Shown: positions 8,032 through 16,805, counted from the stretch's first letter. The stretch: DNA of 64,000 bases from SAR324 cluster bacterium (GCA_015231825.1 JADGAV010000006.1:99262-163261), one strand, 5' to 3'. Numbers and translations: made by a program. The notes: a model not told the origin generated them from the letters alone.

Positions 8032-9348
8032 ATGAAATTTCCAGGTTACGGCAACTTCACTAAAGGACTTTTTTCTGCACCCGCCACAGTGTTCAGCTTG
8101 ACGCTGATTCTCGGATTGCTTTTCATGTATGGCTTGGGCACGATTGCTGGACAATTGACTCGCCGTGAAATTCTTAACCTTCCTGTTCCGTCACCGAAAC
8201 CTGTTGTTCTTTCCAAGCTCCCGCTTCCCAAAGATCCCAGCATTGAAAAGGAGGAGTTTGAACAAATTTTGGCACGTAATTTTTTTGAAGCGGCCCGAAA
8301 GCCGGAACCTGTCGTTCCTTTACCCCCTCCTCCGGAGGAAACAGTGATTGTGGAACCCCTACCTGAAGCGAAACCGGGGGAAGAATCGGCGAATGAAATA
8401 GATGGGGTTTCTGAGGTGGAGCTTGAAGAAAACGTGGAACCCGAAGTTGTCGTTGAGGAAGAACCGGAGCCATCCGTTCCCCCTCCTGTTCCTATGGGGC
8501 CCGCTCCGCCAGCCATGCAGACTCCTTTCACCGATCTTTTGCGGGACTTTTTCCACACGCGATTAAAAATTGATTTACGAGGTACCGTGGTTTTCAAAGA
8601 TCAAAGGCGATCCTATTCCTTCATTGGTCGCTCTGGGTCAAAAACCGAGAAAATCTTTCGTATTGGGGACTGTTTTGCTGAAAGCAATCTCGAGAAAGTC
8701 TCGGACTGTCCCCAAGATGGCATAAGAGTTACAAAAATTTTGAATCGTAAAATTGCGATAATATTATTGGAAACAGGAATAGAAGAATGGCTATATATGG
8801 ATAAGCCCGAGATTCCTCCGCTTGAAGAAGTGGCCTTGTTGAATGCCCCGCCTAAGCCGGTCGCAAAAGCGGAACCAGCTCCCAAGCCGAAGCCCAAACC
8901 AAAACCGAAGCCCAAACCAAAACCGAAGCCCAAACCAAAACCGAAGCCCAAACCAAAGCAGGAAACCCCAAAATCAACTGCAGCACCGACACAGGAAACT
9001 GCCCAGGCAGATGCTCCAGTCTCCGCAGATCAAACAGTATTTTATCTTCAGCGAGAGTGGGTTGATGAACAATTGGCTAATTTTGCTCAAATCCTGCAAG
9101 ATGCGCGAGTTGTTCCCACTAAAATTGAGGAGAAAACATATTTCCAATTCAAATACATAAAAAAAGGAAGTATGTATGAAGCTCTTGGTTTGAAAAAGAA
9201 CGATATAATTCTGGCAATAAACGGAACAATGATTGACAATATTACAAAGGCAATGGGGCTTCTGCAAAAATTACAGTCGGAACGGGAAATTGTCCTTGAT
9301 GTCAAACGGGAGGAAGCCGACACGACGTTACAGTTTTTTATTAACTGA
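8032..9348 (+). CDS. gspC: Type II secretion GspC-like protein with PDZ domain
   Basis: Inner-membrane clamp protein that links the type II secretion assembly platform to the outer-membrane secretin. 438 residues, longer than the usual 270-300. A membrane span (about 17-37) is followed by a GspC N-terminal motif (EQILARNFFEA), a Pro/Glu-rich stretch (about 90-165), the homology region that contacts secretin (about 170-265, including RGTVVFKDQRRSYSFIG and FRIGDCF), a Lys-Pro repeat linker (about 284-311) and a PDZ domain (about 335-438, with YEALGLKKNDIILAING). No other gsp genes are visible in the window, so it appears separated from the main cluster. GspC versus PulC-like PDZ protein is the main uncertainty; domain order supports GspC. 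Confidence 0.87.
   Translation: MKFPGYGNFTKGLFSAPATVFSLTLILGLLFMYGLGTIAGQLTRREILNLPVPSPKPVVLSKLPLPKDPSIEKEEFEQILARNFFEAARKPEPVVPLPPPPEETVIVEPLPEAKPGEESANEIDGVSEVELEENVEPEVVVEEEPEPSVPPPVPMGPAPPAMQTPFTDLLRDFFHTRLKIDLRGTVVFKDQRRSYSFIGRSGSKTEKIFRIGDCFAESNLEKVSDCPQDGIRVTKILNRKIAIILLETGIEEWLYMDKPEIPPLEEVALLNAPPKPVAKAEPAPKPKPKPKPKPKPKPKPKPKPKPKPKQETPKSTAAPTQETAQADAPVSADQTVFYLQREWVDEQLANFAQILQDARVVPTKIEEKTYFQFKYIKKGSMYEALGLKKNDIILAINGTMIDNITKAMGLLQKLQSEREIVLDVKREEADTTLQFFIN
8887..8958 (+). repeat. Four 18-bp tandem repeats encoding a Lys-Pro linker
   Basis: The unit CCGAAGCCCAAACCAAAA occurs at 8887, 8905, 8923 and 8941, the last copy ending AAAG instead of AAAA. It encodes (PKPKPK) per unit within gspC and is flanked by degenerate PK codons. 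The near-perfect DNA repetition suggests copy number can change by slippage, altering the length of a stiff, basic periplasmic spacer similar to that of TonB. Confidence 0.95.
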
Positions 9349-9405
9349 AATCGAGTTTTAGTTTAAGATTATTTGCGGGCAGGAACTTTTTAAGGAGAGT
9401 AAATA

Positions 9406-9876
9406 TTAGTTGAATAATCCAGTCAAATAGGCGGCAATGCCGGCAGCACAGTATCCTCGAAAAGCAATGCATTTTGCTTTTCCTAGTTTTTTCCCGGTTA
9501 CCGAATAAGCATAAACCCAAAAAGTGCTCCAATCGTAGTAGCCGATTAACTGATCTTTATTGTTGAAAAGCTGTCGGTTCGCCGACCATCCGACCAATGT
9601 TTGTTTGTTGTCTCCCTTAACAATAAAAAGCTGAAATACTCCCCCTGCGTTTTGAATTCCGACTTTGCCCAGCAATTGTTCATTCATACTGAGTACTTCA
9701 AAATAGTCGATATAAATCAGTGCTTTGGCAATTGCTTTATCATTTGCATTTAAAATTTCTGTTTTTAATGGCCTTCCTATCGGATCTCCAAGCTGGAGAG
9801 CATAGAGAGCAGGAATTCCTATCCAGAAGCAGAAAATCAAAAAGAAGAATCGGAGTCGTCCATATATAAAGGGCAT
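9406..9876 (-). CDS. Exported protein of unknown function
   Basis: 156 residues beginning with a signal peptide or membrane anchor (RFFFLIFCFWIGIPALYALQ). The mature part consists of short beta-hairpin-like units with internal resemblance (VGWSANRQLFNNKDQLIGYY, then YSVTGKKLGKAKCIAFRGY), ending in a small hydrophobic Ala/Gly-rich segment (CAAGIAAYLTGLF). The pattern resembles repeat units that describe a changing residue around Gly-Lys or Asp-Gly turns, but I cannot name a family. It lies convergent to gspC (57 bp apart) and 22 bp downstream of the next minus-strand gene, with which it is probably co-transcribed. Confidence 0.7.
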   Translation of the reverse strand: MPFIYGRLRFFFLIFCFWIGIPALYALQLGDPIGRPLKTEILNANDKAIAKALIYIDYFEVLSMNEQLLGKVGIQNAGGVFQLFIVKGDNKQTLVGWSANRQLFNNKDQLIGYYDWSTFWVYAYSVTGKKLGKAKCIAFRGYCAAGIAAYLTGLFN

Positions 9877-9898
9877 TTTCGTTTTCAGGCCATTGGCA

Positions 9899-10996
9899 TT
9901 AAAATTGAAATCCTAGAACAAGTTGAGCCCCTCCGTCCACTCCGGTAAAATAACGGGAATCCCTTCCAATGAGTAACTGGAACCAATCTCCATTCCAACC
10001 AATCCCTGTGGCAAAACTGACGTCTGAGTCTCGAAGAAGTTCTCCGCTGAAATAATTATTGTGATTGTCTCTTAAAACGAGTGAATAGAACACAAACGAA
10101 TATAAGGTGATTTCAAAATCAAGTCCTGATAGTGAAGCGGCTTCGCCTGTCAGAGGAGAAAGCGTCGTCAATTGAAAGAATTCCAAATTGACTTCGTCGG
10201 GGCGTTCTTCTGCTCCTCCAAGATTAAAACTCATTCCGATTCCACCGCCTCTGAATCCTTCCACATTGGGCAATTCGAAATCTCTTCCTTCTTTGTCACT
10301 GGTTTTGGGAGAAGTAGGACCATCGGAATAATAGGCTAAATGGAGCCATCCCCATTGAAGGTGAAGGCCGAATCCGGGCGTGAACGTTGAGGTCTCATAT
10401 TTGCTGCTGAAAGATCCATTGATATCCCGAAAGTACTCCCGCAACCGCAATTCTGTTTCGCGGTAATAGGTGCCGACAGAAAAGAAATCTGTTTTTAGCC
10501 CGAGAGACAAAATCGCATCGTATTCGCTTTGATTGAAATTAACTTCATAAGTATCATGCTTATCCGCTTCGTGTTTTCCCAAAGCCATATTTTCAATTTG
10601 AAAATAGAATGTATCTTCCCAACTGGAATAGAGAAACCGGCTGTCGGAACTGTCTTCTACACAATCGCTGTAGCCTTTCAATTGGCAATTGCCGGGGGCA
10701 CTGTTCAGAAGATCTCTGTTACCGACACTTCCGCCATAAGAAAAACCTGTACCAGTCGTGCGAGTAATCAGGGCAGGGTTGAGCGGGCGGTGCAATACAA
10801 AGATCGAAGGCACAACAATTGTTCCCCCCCATGCTGATGAAACAAGAAAAAGGAAGGAAAAAAGCAGAAGGAACAGGAATAAAAACGGCGTTTTTTTCCT
10901 GGGGATTTCAAATTTCACACTTTTTTTTAAAAAAACTTTCACAACGTTTTTAAGGTTTTCACGGGCCAGGAGTGATGGTGATGATGCAGTTCCCAT
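9899..10996 (-). CDS. Predicted outer-membrane beta-barrel protein
   Basis: 365 residues. A long hydrophobic export signal (FLFLFLLLFSFLFLVSSAWG) begins about residue 37, so the real start may be one of the in-frame GTG codons shortly before it rather than the ATG at 10996, which has no clear ribosome site. The mature part alternates aromatic and polar residues in amphipathic strands and ends GAQLVLGFQF, with the terminal Phe typical of BamA substrates. No family is recognised. Two Cys pairs near the N-terminus of the mature region (GNCQLKGYSDCVE) could form a disulphide. Confidence 0.72.
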   Translation of the reverse strand: MGTASSPSLLARENLKNVVKVFLKKSVKFEIPRKKTPFLFLFLLLFSFLFLVSSAWGGTIVVPSIFVLHRPLNPALITRTTGTGFSYGGSVGNRDLLNSAPGNCQLKGYSDCVEDSSDSRFLYSSWEDTFYFQIENMALGKHEADKHDTYEVNFNQSEYDAILSLGLKTDFFSVGTYYRETELRLREYFRDINGSFSSKYETSTFTPGFGLHLQWGWLHLAYYSDGPTSPKTSDKEGRDFELPNVEGFRGGGIGMSFNLGGAEERPDEVNLEFFQLTTLSPLTGEAASLSGLDFEITLYSFVFYSLVLRDNHNNYFSGELLRDSDVSFATGIGWNGDWFQLLIGRDSRYFTGVDGGAQLVLGFQF

Positions 10997-11367
10997 AAAA
11001 ACTAAATGCTTTGAGAGGGTTTGAATGAGGAATTCAAGTTTCTCAGTAATCTAGAAATTAAGCTATTTTACGATTTTATAAGGATAGCCGACCATTTCGT
11101 AAAATTTCACACGGGGATTTCCCGGCAAGGATGATAAAACCCGGTGCGTGTCTGCTGCTGGTGCTGAAATCATAATTTTGCTTTCCACTACGCGTCTTAC
11201 ATTGGATTAAATGAAAGAAATGCACAACACAGTCCATCCGCTAAAATGGATCGCTGCTGAAAAAAAAATATTGGTATTTGGTGATTAAAATTGATCCTCG
11301 CTTGACAAAAGGAAATTTTTGCCCAATCCTTTTTTTAGGAATCTATCACAATTAAACATTCCCAATC
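10997..11367. other. Intergenic region upstream of miaA, with a weak promoter candidate
   Basis: This divergent 371-bp gap must hold promoters for both the barrel gene and miaA. A perfect TTGACA is present at 11302-11307, but the hexamer 17 nt later (AATCCT) is a poor -10, so the call is tentative. No RNA gene or riboswitch fold was recognised. Confidence 0.3.
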
Positions 11368-12291
11368 ATGTCTGAGAAAAATCTTCCAAAAATAATCGCG
11401 GTGGTGGGACCAACCGCCAGCGGAAAGAGTGAACTGGCACTTTATTTGGCTCAGGCATTGGGAGGAGAAATCATATGCACAGATTCAATGCAGGTTTATC
11501 AGAAAATGGACATAGGAACTGCCAAACCTACCGCTGCCGAACAAGCCCTAATCCCTCATCATCAGTTGGATTTGGTAAAACCTGATGCTCATTATTCTGC
11601 GGGATGCTATGAGCGCGATGTTGGAAATATACTGAAACGACTTCATAAACAGAACAAACCAGCCATTCTTGTAGGAGGAACAGGACTCTACTTTCGTTGC
11701 ACCGTTTTTGGCATTTGCCAGATTCCGGAAATTCCGCCGGAAATAAAGGAAGAAGTCAATGCATGGCATGAGCAGGGATTGGGAAAGTGTTTTGAAAAAT
11801 TGCAGGAACTTGACCCTGTCAGTTCGTCAAAGCTTCACAAAAACGACACCGCACGTATTTTAAGAGCGTTGGAAGTGGTTTTGCACACAGGACAGTCAAT
11901 TCAGAGTTACCAGCAGGAGCACGGTTTCAAAACCCCTAAGTATTCAGTTTTTTCAGTTGCTTATCGACATGAACGAGAAAATTTGTATCACTTGATCAAT
12001 CAGCGAACGCATGTCATGCTGAATGCCGGTTTAGTGGAAGAAGTGCGGGCTCTATTGGAAGAATACCCGCCGACACTGATTCCACTTCAGGCGATTGGAT
12101 ATTTTCAAGTTGTTCAGTATTTGGAAAATCGGATGAAAATTGAAGAAATGGTTGAAAAAATTCAGCAAAAAACGAGAAACTATGCCAAACGACAATTGAA
12201 TTGGTTCAAAAATGATGAGGAGATCCGATGGTTTTCTTACGGAGAAAAAAAGCCTATTTTGAATCAGGTAAAAAGCTTTCTTGATTCATAG
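11368..12291 (+). CDS. miaA: tRNA dimethylallyltransferase MiaA
   Basis: Adds a dimethylallyl group to N6 of A37 in tRNAs reading UNN codons, next to the anticodon. 307 residues, normal length. The P-loop GPTASGKSELAL (about 14-25), DSMQVYQKMDIGTAKPT and the HHQLDLVKPDAHYSAGCY segment are family signatures, and GGTGLYFRC completes the substrate site. The C-terminal KRQLNWFKNDEEIRWF segment is also typical. Its usual partner hfq is not adjacent. Confident. Confidence 0.97.
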   Translation: MSEKNLPKIIAVVGPTASGKSELALYLAQALGGEIICTDSMQVYQKMDIGTAKPTAAEQALIPHHQLDLVKPDAHYSAGCYERDVGNILKRLHKQNKPAILVGGTGLYFRCTVFGICQIPEIPPEIKEEVNAWHEQGLGKCFEKLQELDPVSSSKLHKNDTARILRALEVVLHTGQSIQSYQQEHGFKTPKYSVFSVAYRHERENLYHLINQRTHVMLNAGLVEEVRALLEEYPPTLIPLQAIGYFQVVQYLENRMKIEEMVEKIQQKTRNYAKRQLNWFKNDEEIRWFSYGEKKPILNQVKSFLDS

Positions 12292-12594
12292 GGCCGCTTT
12301 CTTATAGGCTTGAAAAAATGCATTTGGTTTTAAAGATTCTGTTCAATAAATTCTTCTCGCTGCTTTCTGAGAAATTAACAATTTTTTTGTTTTGGGTTTC
12401 TTTTTTCTTTGTATCCTACTAAAATACAGGTTGCTCATGTAATTTCTGCTCAAACCCATGTTTCACAAAAACGATTCTAGAGGATTAGTAAAGTTTCTCT
12501 TGAAAAATGAGCCAGGAATCCTTAGTACTATTCATTATTAGAAAACACGCCCTTAATAAATAGAACTCAGGCCGACATAAAAGGAGTAAATACC
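12292..12594. other. Intergenic region, nothing recognised
   Basis: A 303-bp AT-rich gap between miaA and the next plus-strand gene. It ends with a good ribosome site (AAGGAG at 12581-12586). No terminator hairpin with a T tract, RNA gene or plausible small gene was seen. Confidence 0.5.
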
Positions 12595-12969
12595 GTGAAT
12601 AAATTTGAAGTTGATAACAATAGTTATTTTATTTTTGACAAGGATTCTTCCGAACATATGGTCTGCTTTTTATGGGGAAAATTCGATTTTCGAATGTATT
12701 TTCGAAAGGCTGTCAGCGAGGAAACTGCCAAAAAGCCGAAAATCAGTTTTACGGACGAGAACGGAAACTATTATATTGCAGACAGGCTTCAACATCAGCG
12801 CCATGGGGAGTGGTACGATTTCCAAAAAGTGACTTCACATGGATTTACTTTTGAAGAAACGTTGTGGCAACATGGTGAGAAGGTATACTATGCGGAATTT
12901 CCTAAAGAACTGTTTGTCGTAGCAGCAGAAGTATCTTCGCAAGAACTGGGTTTGAAACCCGCTCATTGA
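12595..12969 (+). CDS. Hypothetical small soluble protein
   Basis: 124 residues beginning at a GTG codon with AAGGAG 8 nt upstream, which supports this start. No signal peptide or membrane segment. The sequence is rich in aromatic and charged residues (FDFRMYFRK, RHGEWYDFQKVTSHGFTFEE) and predicted mostly beta. No family is recognised. It converges on clpS with only 9 bp between the stops. Confidence 0.7.
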   Translation: MNKFEVDNNSYFIFDKDSSEHMVCFLWGKFDFRMYFRKAVSEETAKKPKISFTDENGNYYIADRLQHQRHGEWYDFQKVTSHGFTFEETLWQHGEKVYYAEFPKELFVVAAEVSSQELGLKPAH

Positions 12970-12978
12970 GTAAGGGGC

Positions 12979-13278
12979 TTATTCTGTTTCATCCATACTG
13001 CACATCAAGGGGTAGTTTTTCTTTTCTGCCATCTCGTGAACTTTATTGATTTTGGTTTCTGCGACTTCATAACTGTATATGCCGCAAACACCAACCCCGT
13101 GTTGATGGACATAGAGCATTAGATTTACTGCCTGGGTCTCACTCATTTGAAAGACAACATTCAATACCTTGACAACAAACTCCATAGGAGTAAAATCATC
13201 ATTGTGCAGCAAAACTTTGTACTGCTTTGGATGATCCAGTTTGGATTTAGTTTTGGGATCAAGAATTGTACCTTTCAT
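12979..13278 (-). CDS. clpS: ATP-dependent protease adaptor ClpS
   Basis: N-recognin that binds destabilising N-terminal residues and delivers substrates to ClpAP. 99 residues, typical length. The binding pocket signature is present: LHNDDFTPMEFVVKVL near residues 25-40, then VNLMLYVHQHGVGVCGIYSYEVAETK. clpA, the common downstream partner, is absent here. About 1.2 kb away is the leucyl/arginyl transferase gene bpt, whose product creates ClpS substrates, a functionally meaningful proximity. The gene diverges from ftsZ (193 bp apart). Confidence 0.96.
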   Translation of the reverse strand: MKGTILDPKTKSKLDHPKQYKVLLHNDDFTPMEFVVKVLNVVFQMSETQAVNLMLYVHQHGVGVCGIYSYEVAETKINKVHEMAEKKNYPLMCSMDETE

Positions 13279-13471
13279 GGCATTTAATTATCTGAAATTC
13301 GTTTGGGCTGATGAATGTTAGCGAAAATCTAATTTGTATGCTCGTCTAAAACTGATGTTTGCCCAAAGTATCATCATTTTAAAGTTGATGCAAAAGACTA
13401 TCTTGAAAAAAATGCCGACCATGCGAAATTTTCAGCTTTCAGATCTCAGGAATTATAATTAGGAAACAACT

Positions 13472-14449
13472 ATGGCAGAGTTACTCAGTGGAAATGCTTT
13501 TATCACCACCCAGGAAAATTTCACCCCCAAGATTGTTGTTCTGGGCACGGGAGGTGGAGGTTGCAATGTGATCTCTAAAATGGTGCAACTGAATGTACAA
13601 TTTGTTGATTTTGTTGCCTGCAACACTGATCTCAAAGCCCTGGCCGCTACGAGAGCACCTCACAAAATAGAATTGGGAAGAAATCTCACTCGCGGTTTGG
13701 GAGCGGGAGCCGATCCGGAAGTCGGTGAAAAAGCCGCTGAGGAAAGCAACTACGAAATCGAAAAAAATATTGAAGACGCTCATATGCTTTTTATCGCTGC
13801 CGGTATGGGAGGAGGTACCGGCACAGGTACCGCACCCGTGGTTGCCAAGTTGGCAAAGGAGCGGGGAATTTTGACAGTTGGAGTTGTTACAACACCATTT
13901 CTTTTTGAAGGAAAAAAAAGGATGCGGATCGCAATGGAAGGGATTACCCGGTTGCGAGAATATACGGATACTTTGCTGGTGATTCCCAATGACAAGCTAT
14001 TGGATGCCACTACACAGACTACGAGTTTGATGGATGCCTTCCATTTAGTAGACGAAGTCCTGATCAATGCAATTCAGGGAATTACGGATTTGATCAATAA
14101 TGTCGGGGAGATCAATGTTGATTTTGCAGACGTAAAAACCATCATGGAGGGAATGGGCAAAGCGGTGATCGGAAAAGGGGTTTCTTCAGGAGATGAACGA
14201 ATGGTAAAAGCGGCGCACAATGCGATTGAAAGTCCCTTGATGCAAAATACTGACATTCGTGGAGCAAAGGGAATTTTAGTGCATGTGGTGGGGAACGAAA
14301 ATATGGGCTTGTTGGAAATCAATGAAGCTGTCGGAACAATTGAGGATCTTGCCGATGAAGATGTCAATCTCATTTTTGGAGCAACCACGCTTGAATCAAT
14401 GAAAGATGACGTTGCTGTGACCATCATAGCGACGGGTATTCCGGGCTGA
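13472..14449 (+). CDS. ftsZ: Cell division GTPase FtsZ, lacking the C-terminal linker and tail
   Basis: Tubulin-like GTPase that assembles the division ring. TAGGAAAC before the ATG gives a fair ribosome site. The GTPase domain is complete: GTGGGGCNV (about 26-34), the signature AGMGGGTGTGTAPVVA and the T7 synergy loop NVDFADV needed for hydrolysis. The protein ends at residue 325 immediately after the last core strand (DVAVTIIATGIPG). Typical bacterial FtsZ has a further flexible linker and a conserved tail that binds FtsA, ZipA, SepF or MinC; both are missing. The reading frame ends at a clean stop, and the following 46 bp do not encode a tail in another frame. It lies outside the usual ftsQAZ cluster. 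Confidence 0.96.
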   Translation: MAELLSGNAFITTQENFTPKIVVLGTGGGGCNVISKMVQLNVQFVDFVACNTDLKALAATRAPHKIELGRNLTRGLGAGADPEVGEKAAEESNYEIEKNIEDAHMLFIAAGMGGGTGTGTAPVVAKLAKERGILTVGVVTTPFLFEGKKRMRIAMEGITRLREYTDTLLVIPNDKLLDATTQTTSLMDAFHLVDEVLINAIQGITDLINNVGEINVDFADVKTIMEGMGKAVIGKGVSSGDERMVKAAHNAIESPLMQNTDIRGAKGILVHVVGNENMGLLEINEAVGTIEDLADEDVNLIFGATTLESMKDDVAVTIIATGIPG

Positions 14450-14495
14450 ATCATTTTTGAGTGGACTGCATTCAATTGTTTTTCCCTGAATTGTT

Positions 14496-15257
14496 ATGAC
14501 ACAGACCATTCAGCTATACCGCACCAATAATGGCCCCTGCCCTTATCGCAGCGTGGGAATTTGGGAAAATGTTTCCTTTGAAGTGAAATCACTTTCAGTT
14601 CAAGTCTTTCAGGACTTGCTCGACGTCGGATTTCGGCGAAGCGGCTGTTCAATTTACCGCCCTGATTGCAGGGGCTGCCGTCGTTGCATTCCGATTCGTC
14701 TGGACTGCGATGCATTTCGGATGAGCAAAGGACAGCGACGGACATGGCGAAAAAATGAGGATCTTCAGATTGAGCATCGATCTGTTGAATTTGATGAGGA
14801 AATTTTTAAATTATATCAACGCTATCAAATCGACTGGCACCAGACATCCGAGATACCAGAATTGGAGGAATTTGAAAATTTTTTGATTCAGACTCCAGTA
14901 AAAACTGAAATGATTCGGTATTCTCTGGAAAACAAACTGCTCGGCGTCAGTTGGGTCGATCATCTCCCTTCCGGATTGAGTTCAGAATATTTTATCTTTC
15001 ACCCGGAATATGCCTCACGCCGACTCGGAGTATATTCGATTCTATATGAAATTGAGTACTGCCAAAAACTGAAGCACCCATGGCTTTATCTGGGATATTT
15101 TGTAGGTGATTCCCCAAAAATGAACTACAAAGCAGATTACCAACCCGCTCAAGTATTCTTAAAAGAGCAATGGCAGTATATGGAAAAAACAGTCTCCTTT
15201 GCCAACAGTATTTTTGCCGCCGGATCTACTTTGAGAAAAGGCAGGTCACTTTTTTAG
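14496..15257 (+). CDS. bpt: Aspartate/glutamate leucyltransferase (Bpt family)
   Basis: Transfers leucine (or arginine in related enzymes) from tRNA to N-terminal Asp/Glu, creating an N-degron read by ClpS. 253 residues, normal for the family. The N-terminal Cys-rich domain shows CPY near residue 15 and the signature YRPDCRGCRRCIPIR (about 54-68), followed by RMSKGQRRTWRKNEDL. The C-terminal GNAT-like acyltransferase fold includes the segment beginning SSEYFIFHPEY and the following RRLGVYSILYEIEY. It starts 46 bp after ftsZ on the same strand and is followed by tgt 41 bp on, so these may share a transcript. Leucyl versus arginyl donor cannot be decided from sequence alone. Confidence 0.92.
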   Translation: MTQTIQLYRTNNGPCPYRSVGIWENVSFEVKSLSVQVFQDLLDVGFRRSGCSIYRPDCRGCRRCIPIRLDCDAFRMSKGQRRTWRKNEDLQIEHRSVEFDEEIFKLYQRYQIDWHQTSEIPELEEFENFLIQTPVKTEMIRYSLENKLLGVSWVDHLPSGLSSEYFIFHPEYASRRLGVYSILYEIEYCQKLKHPWLYLGYFVGDSPKMNYKADYQPAQVFLKEQWQYMEKTVSFANSIFAAGSTLRKGRSLF

Positions 15258-15298
15258 TGTGTTCCTCAAGAATCAATCCGAACGAATTGTCATTTTTT

Positions 15299-16402
15299 AT
15301 GATTTCCTTTGAAAAATTAACCCAATCCGGATCGGCAAGAACGGGAAAGATTCAAACCCCTCGCGGGGAAATCCCAACTCCTGTTTTCATGCCAGTGGGC
15401 ACCCTGGGAACCGTAAAAGCCATGGCTCCGGAGGAAACCCGTGAATTGGGTGCATCTATAATACTTGGCAACACATACCATCTGCATTTGCGTCCTGGAG
15501 ACGAACTGGTTCATCGGCTTGGCGGTTTGCACCGGTTCATGAATTGGCCCTTTCCCATTTTGACGGATAGTGGTGGATTTCAGGTGTTCTCACTTGCTAA
15601 ACTGAGCAAACTAACTGAAGAAGGGGTCACTTTTCAAAGCCATCTCAATGGGGATACCATTGTTTTCACTCCAGAGAAATCCATTGAAATTCAGCAAAAT
15701 TTGGGTTCCGATATAATGATGTGTTTTGATGAGTGTATCAGACTGCCTGCCACTCACGCCAAAATAGAGGATTCAATCGCATTGACGACACGATGGGCAG
15801 AACGCTGTAAAGCAGCTCGCACCAGTGATCAAGCTTTGTTCGGAATAATCCAAGGTGGTTTGCATCTGGATCTTCGTCAGAGGAGTTTGGATGATCTTGT
15901 TGATATTGGCTTCGACGGTTACGCGATTGGGGGGCTCAGTGTAGGTGAAGATACGAAAGAAATGTACGAAATTCTTCACTCATTTGCCCACCAGCTTCCT
16001 GATACTTATCCCCGTTACTTGATGGGGGTTGGAGAACCGGAAGATATCTTGGAAGGGATTGAGACTGGAATTGATATGTTTGATTGTGTTCTGCCGACAC
16101 GCAATGCTAGAAATGGATGCCTGTTTACATCTCTGGGAAAGATTTCGATCAAACAATCACAGTATCGGGAAGACCCTTTACCTCCAGATCCAAATTGTGC
16201 GTGTTATGTCTGCCAAAAATATTCGCGGGCGTATTTGAGACACCTTTATATGTCCAAGGAAATTCTTTCAATGCGGTTAAATACTCACCATAATTTGCAT
16301 TTTTATCTCAAACTGGTCCTTAACGCTCGAGAAGCAATTCAAAATGATCAGTTTACACAATACAAAAAGTCATTTCTGGAAAAATATTCACAAACAGCCT
16401 AG
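15299..16402 (+). CDS. tgt: Queuine tRNA-ribosyltransferase (TGT)
   Basis: Exchanges guanine 34 for preQ1 in GUN-anticodon tRNAs, part of queuosine synthesis. I use the ATG at 15299, giving 367 residues beginning MISFEKL; an upstream in-frame ATG at 15170 would overlap bpt and add residues unlike the family. Catalytic residues are in DSGGFQVFSL and DCVLPTRNARNG; substrate-binding motifs MMCFDEC, GIIQGG and GGLSVGE are present. The zinc site is CACYVCQKYSRAYLRH. queA is not adjacent. Confidence 0.97.
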   Translation: MISFEKLTQSGSARTGKIQTPRGEIPTPVFMPVGTLGTVKAMAPEETRELGASIILGNTYHLHLRPGDELVHRLGGLHRFMNWPFPILTDSGGFQVFSLAKLSKLTEEGVTFQSHLNGDTIVFTPEKSIEIQQNLGSDIMMCFDECIRLPATHAKIEDSIALTTRWAERCKAARTSDQALFGIIQGGLHLDLRQRSLDDLVDIGFDGYAIGGLSVGEDTKEMYEILHSFAHQLPDTYPRYLMGVGEPEDILEGIETGIDMFDCVLPTRNARNGCLFTSLGKISIKQSQYREDPLPPDPNCACYVCQKYSRAYLRHLYMSKEILSMRLNTHHNLHFYLKLVLNAREAIQNDQFTQYKKSFLEKYSQTA

Positions 16403-16805
16403 TTTTTTCCTCCACTTCAATAACTGCAATAATAGTTAATAAAATTAGGTATATATAATTTTTAGATCAAAATATTGATCATTTCGAAGAAAACAGAATT
16501 CCTATGTTTTTCTCCTTTTCAGTTTAAACTGTATTCTACTGCCAATCAAATTTAAATATTTCTCAATGCTGTTTGTGATTCACTGAATTCAAATAGTTTA
16601 TTGTCAACTTTTAACCTCAAATTAAATGCAATAGATTTTTCGAATGCAACAATTTTCAATAGGATTGAAAATTGTGGCAGACCCGTTGCATTAGGTCTAA
16701 TAAATCACTCAATAGCGGCGAATTTGAATTTTGCCATTAACGATGATTATTTTCCTTTGGCATGAAGCTTAAAAAAGGTAAAAGGTCAGACATGGATGTC
16801 AGACA
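16403..16805. other. AT-rich intergenic region containing a nested inverted repeat
   Basis: A 403-bp gap between tgt and the mltD-like gene. It holds the inverted repeat described separately at 16643-16692. No protein-coding frame looks real, and no ribosome site stands out before the ATG at 16806 (AAAAAAGGTAAAAGG occurs 25-40 nt upstream). Confidence 0.5.
16643..16692. repeat. Nested inverted repeat, candidate structured RNA or regulatory hairpin
   Basis: Inner arms AATTTTCAAT (16651-16660) and ATTGAAAATT (16664-16673) pair perfectly around AGG, and AC/GT extends this to 12 bp. Outer arms AATGCAAC (16643-16650) and GTTGCATT (16685-16692) also pair perfectly, leaving an 11-nt bulge on the 3' side if the shared AC/GT pairs go to the outer stem. 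No T tract follows, so it is not a classical terminator. Confidence 0.6.

Noticed and set aside
8046..8951. Long Gly/Ser/Phe-rich antisense frames in gspC
   Set aside because: They reflect the Pro/Lys-rich codons and repeats of gspC read backwards.
8887..8958. CRISPR-like array
   Set aside because: Units are contiguous 18-bp repeats within a coding frame, with no spacers.
11302..11307. Perfect TTGACA before miaA as a promoter
   Set aside because: No good -10 at the right distance, so listed only as tentative.
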